From an uncultured Oscillospiraceae bacterium (GTDB lineage: Bacteria; Bacillota; Clostridia; Oscillospirales; Oscillospiraceae): a stretch of 6,409 nucleotides of DNA. The notes beneath the pieces were generated by a model. The model worked only from the letters and a program-made list of their open reading frames with translations, ran no database searches and had not been told where the DNA came from. The translations under genes were made by a program, and so were the position numbers. Location of the stretch: positions 1 to 6,409 of the forward strand of contig CALWWH010000255.1 in the NCBI GenBank assembly GCA_944385195.1, given 5' to 3'. Shown piece after piece: positions 5,667 through 6,409 of the stretch (the stretch's first letter is position 1; each line of letters opens with the position of its first letter).

Positions 5667-6409
5667 ATGGCAACTATGCAATTTGTCTCGGAGCCCTTCA
5701 CCGACAAAAAGCTCAGCCGCCTGGTCATCGGAACGCTGGGAAAGATCTACGAGGAGGGCTTTGAGCAGCACTGTGCGTTCCTGGACACTCCCGTCCGCCT
5801 GGGCTACACCACCATTGACACGGCCCTGGCGTACAACAGTGAGTATACCATCGGCGAGTGGATGAAAAAGCGCGGCAACCGGGAGGCGCTCTTTCTCATC
5901 ACCAAAGGCGCGCACCCATCGATGCGCCGCACCCGGGTGAACACCTTTGACATCGAGGCAGACCTGCACGACTCCCTGGCCAACCTCAGCACGGACTACG
6001 TCGACCTGTATCTGCTGCACCGGGATGATGAGTCCAAACCCGTGGGCGAAATCATTGACCTGCTCAATCGCTTCTGCGACGAGGGAAAAATCCGCGCCTT
6101 TGGCGCCTCCAACTGGACGGCGGCGCGAATTGCCGAGGCCAATACCTACGCCGAGGCCCACCATATGCGCCCCTTTGTGGCCTCGAGCCCCAACTACAGC
6201 CTGGCCGAGCAAATTGCCGAGCCCTGGGCACCCGGCTGCGTCACCATCAGCGGGCCCGCGGAGGAGGCCCAGCGGGAGTACTATCAAAAGACCAGGATGC
6301 CGGTCTTTGCCTACTCCAGCCTGGCGCGGGGCCTGATGACCGGCGCCATCACCCGCGACATGTGGCTCAACCACCCCGAGCAGATCAACGAGCCCTGCCG
6401 AATCGGCTA
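5667..6409 (+). CDS. Aldo/keto reductase (3' end outside window)
   Basis: NAD(P)H-dependent (beta/alpha)8-barrel reductase of carbonyl substrates, expected in the cytosol. The start ATG 5667 has AGGAGG (5651-5656) ten bases upstream, and the frame stays open to the window edge, giving 247 residues. Catalytic residues of the family are visible: D51 and Y56 in TIDTALAYNSEYTIGEW, K80 in LITKGAHP, and H118 in DLYLLHRDD. GKIRAFGASNW (140-150) and VFAYSSLARG (213-222) are typical of the later barrel strands and cofactor site. The gene begins 24 bases after the oxidoreductase remnant, in the same apparent operon. It shows no lesion over the visible part, unlike its two upstream neighbours. The substrate is unknown; a sugar, keto-sugar or cyclitol fits the context. 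Confidence 0.9.
   Translation, partial: MATMQFVSEPFTDKKLSRLVIGTLGKIYEEGFEQHCAFLDTPVRLGYTTIDTALAYNSEYTIGEWMKKRGNREALFLITKGAHPSMRRTRVNTFDIEADLHDSLANLSTDYVDLYLLHRDDESKPVGEIIDLLNRFCDEGKIRAFGASNWTAARIAEANTYAEAHHMRPFVASSPNYSLAEQIAEPWAPGCVTISGPAEEAQREYYQKTRMPVFAYSSLARGLMTGAITRDMWLNHPEQINEPCRIG

Noticed and set aside
5457..6374. Long antisense open frame across the oxidoreductase end and the aldo/keto reductase
   Set aside because: It is opposite a clear aldo/keto reductase with all catalytic residues, and its composition is that of an antisense shadow.

Overview
The window looks like a chromosomal segment of a gut-type Clostridia (Bacillota), probably Oscillospiraceae/Faecalibacterium-like. This is an inference from the style of the Mrp protein with its Cys-rich N-terminus, strong AGGAGG ribosome sites, near-consensus sigma-A promoters, GC-rich genes separated by AT-rich gaps, and RpiR/DeoR sugar regulators. 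No database search was possible, so the genus is a guess.

Layout. Positions 1-318 hold the C-terminal part of a DeoR-family regulator on the + strand. A gene-poor gap follows, then a tRNA-Ser(GGA) on the - strand with its own terminator and a perfect promoter. Back to back with it, a second fully consensus promoter drives mrp (898-1722), an Fe-S cluster carrier ATPase. mrp converges on a minus-strand sugar phosphate isomerase/epimerase-like gene (1819-2631), and the two share a bidirectional terminator. About 390 bases (2791-3179) have no recognisable gene. The right half is a divergent catabolic locus: an RpiR-family regulator on the - strand (3180-3878) facing a + strand operon of a second isomerase/epimerase-like TIM-barrel gene, a Gfo/Idh/MocA-family oxidoreductase and an aldo/keto reductase that runs off the right edge.

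The main result is that this locus is decaying. The isomerase gene (3945-4959) is interrupted by an exact 16-bp tandem duplication that creates an in-frame TAA and a frameshift. The oxidoreductase (4982-5642) keeps its NAD-binding N-terminus and its C-terminal end but lacks its middle, with the two parts in different frames. The RpiR gene appears to lack the first part of its DNA-binding domain and has no good ribosome site. Only the aldo/keto reductase looks intact over its visible length. An intact version would plausibly have interconverted and oxidised or reduced a sugar, cyclitol or glycoside under RpiR control. I see no CRISPR array, insertion sequence, phage gene or defence system, and no convincing new system. 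The interest lies in the pattern of lesions.
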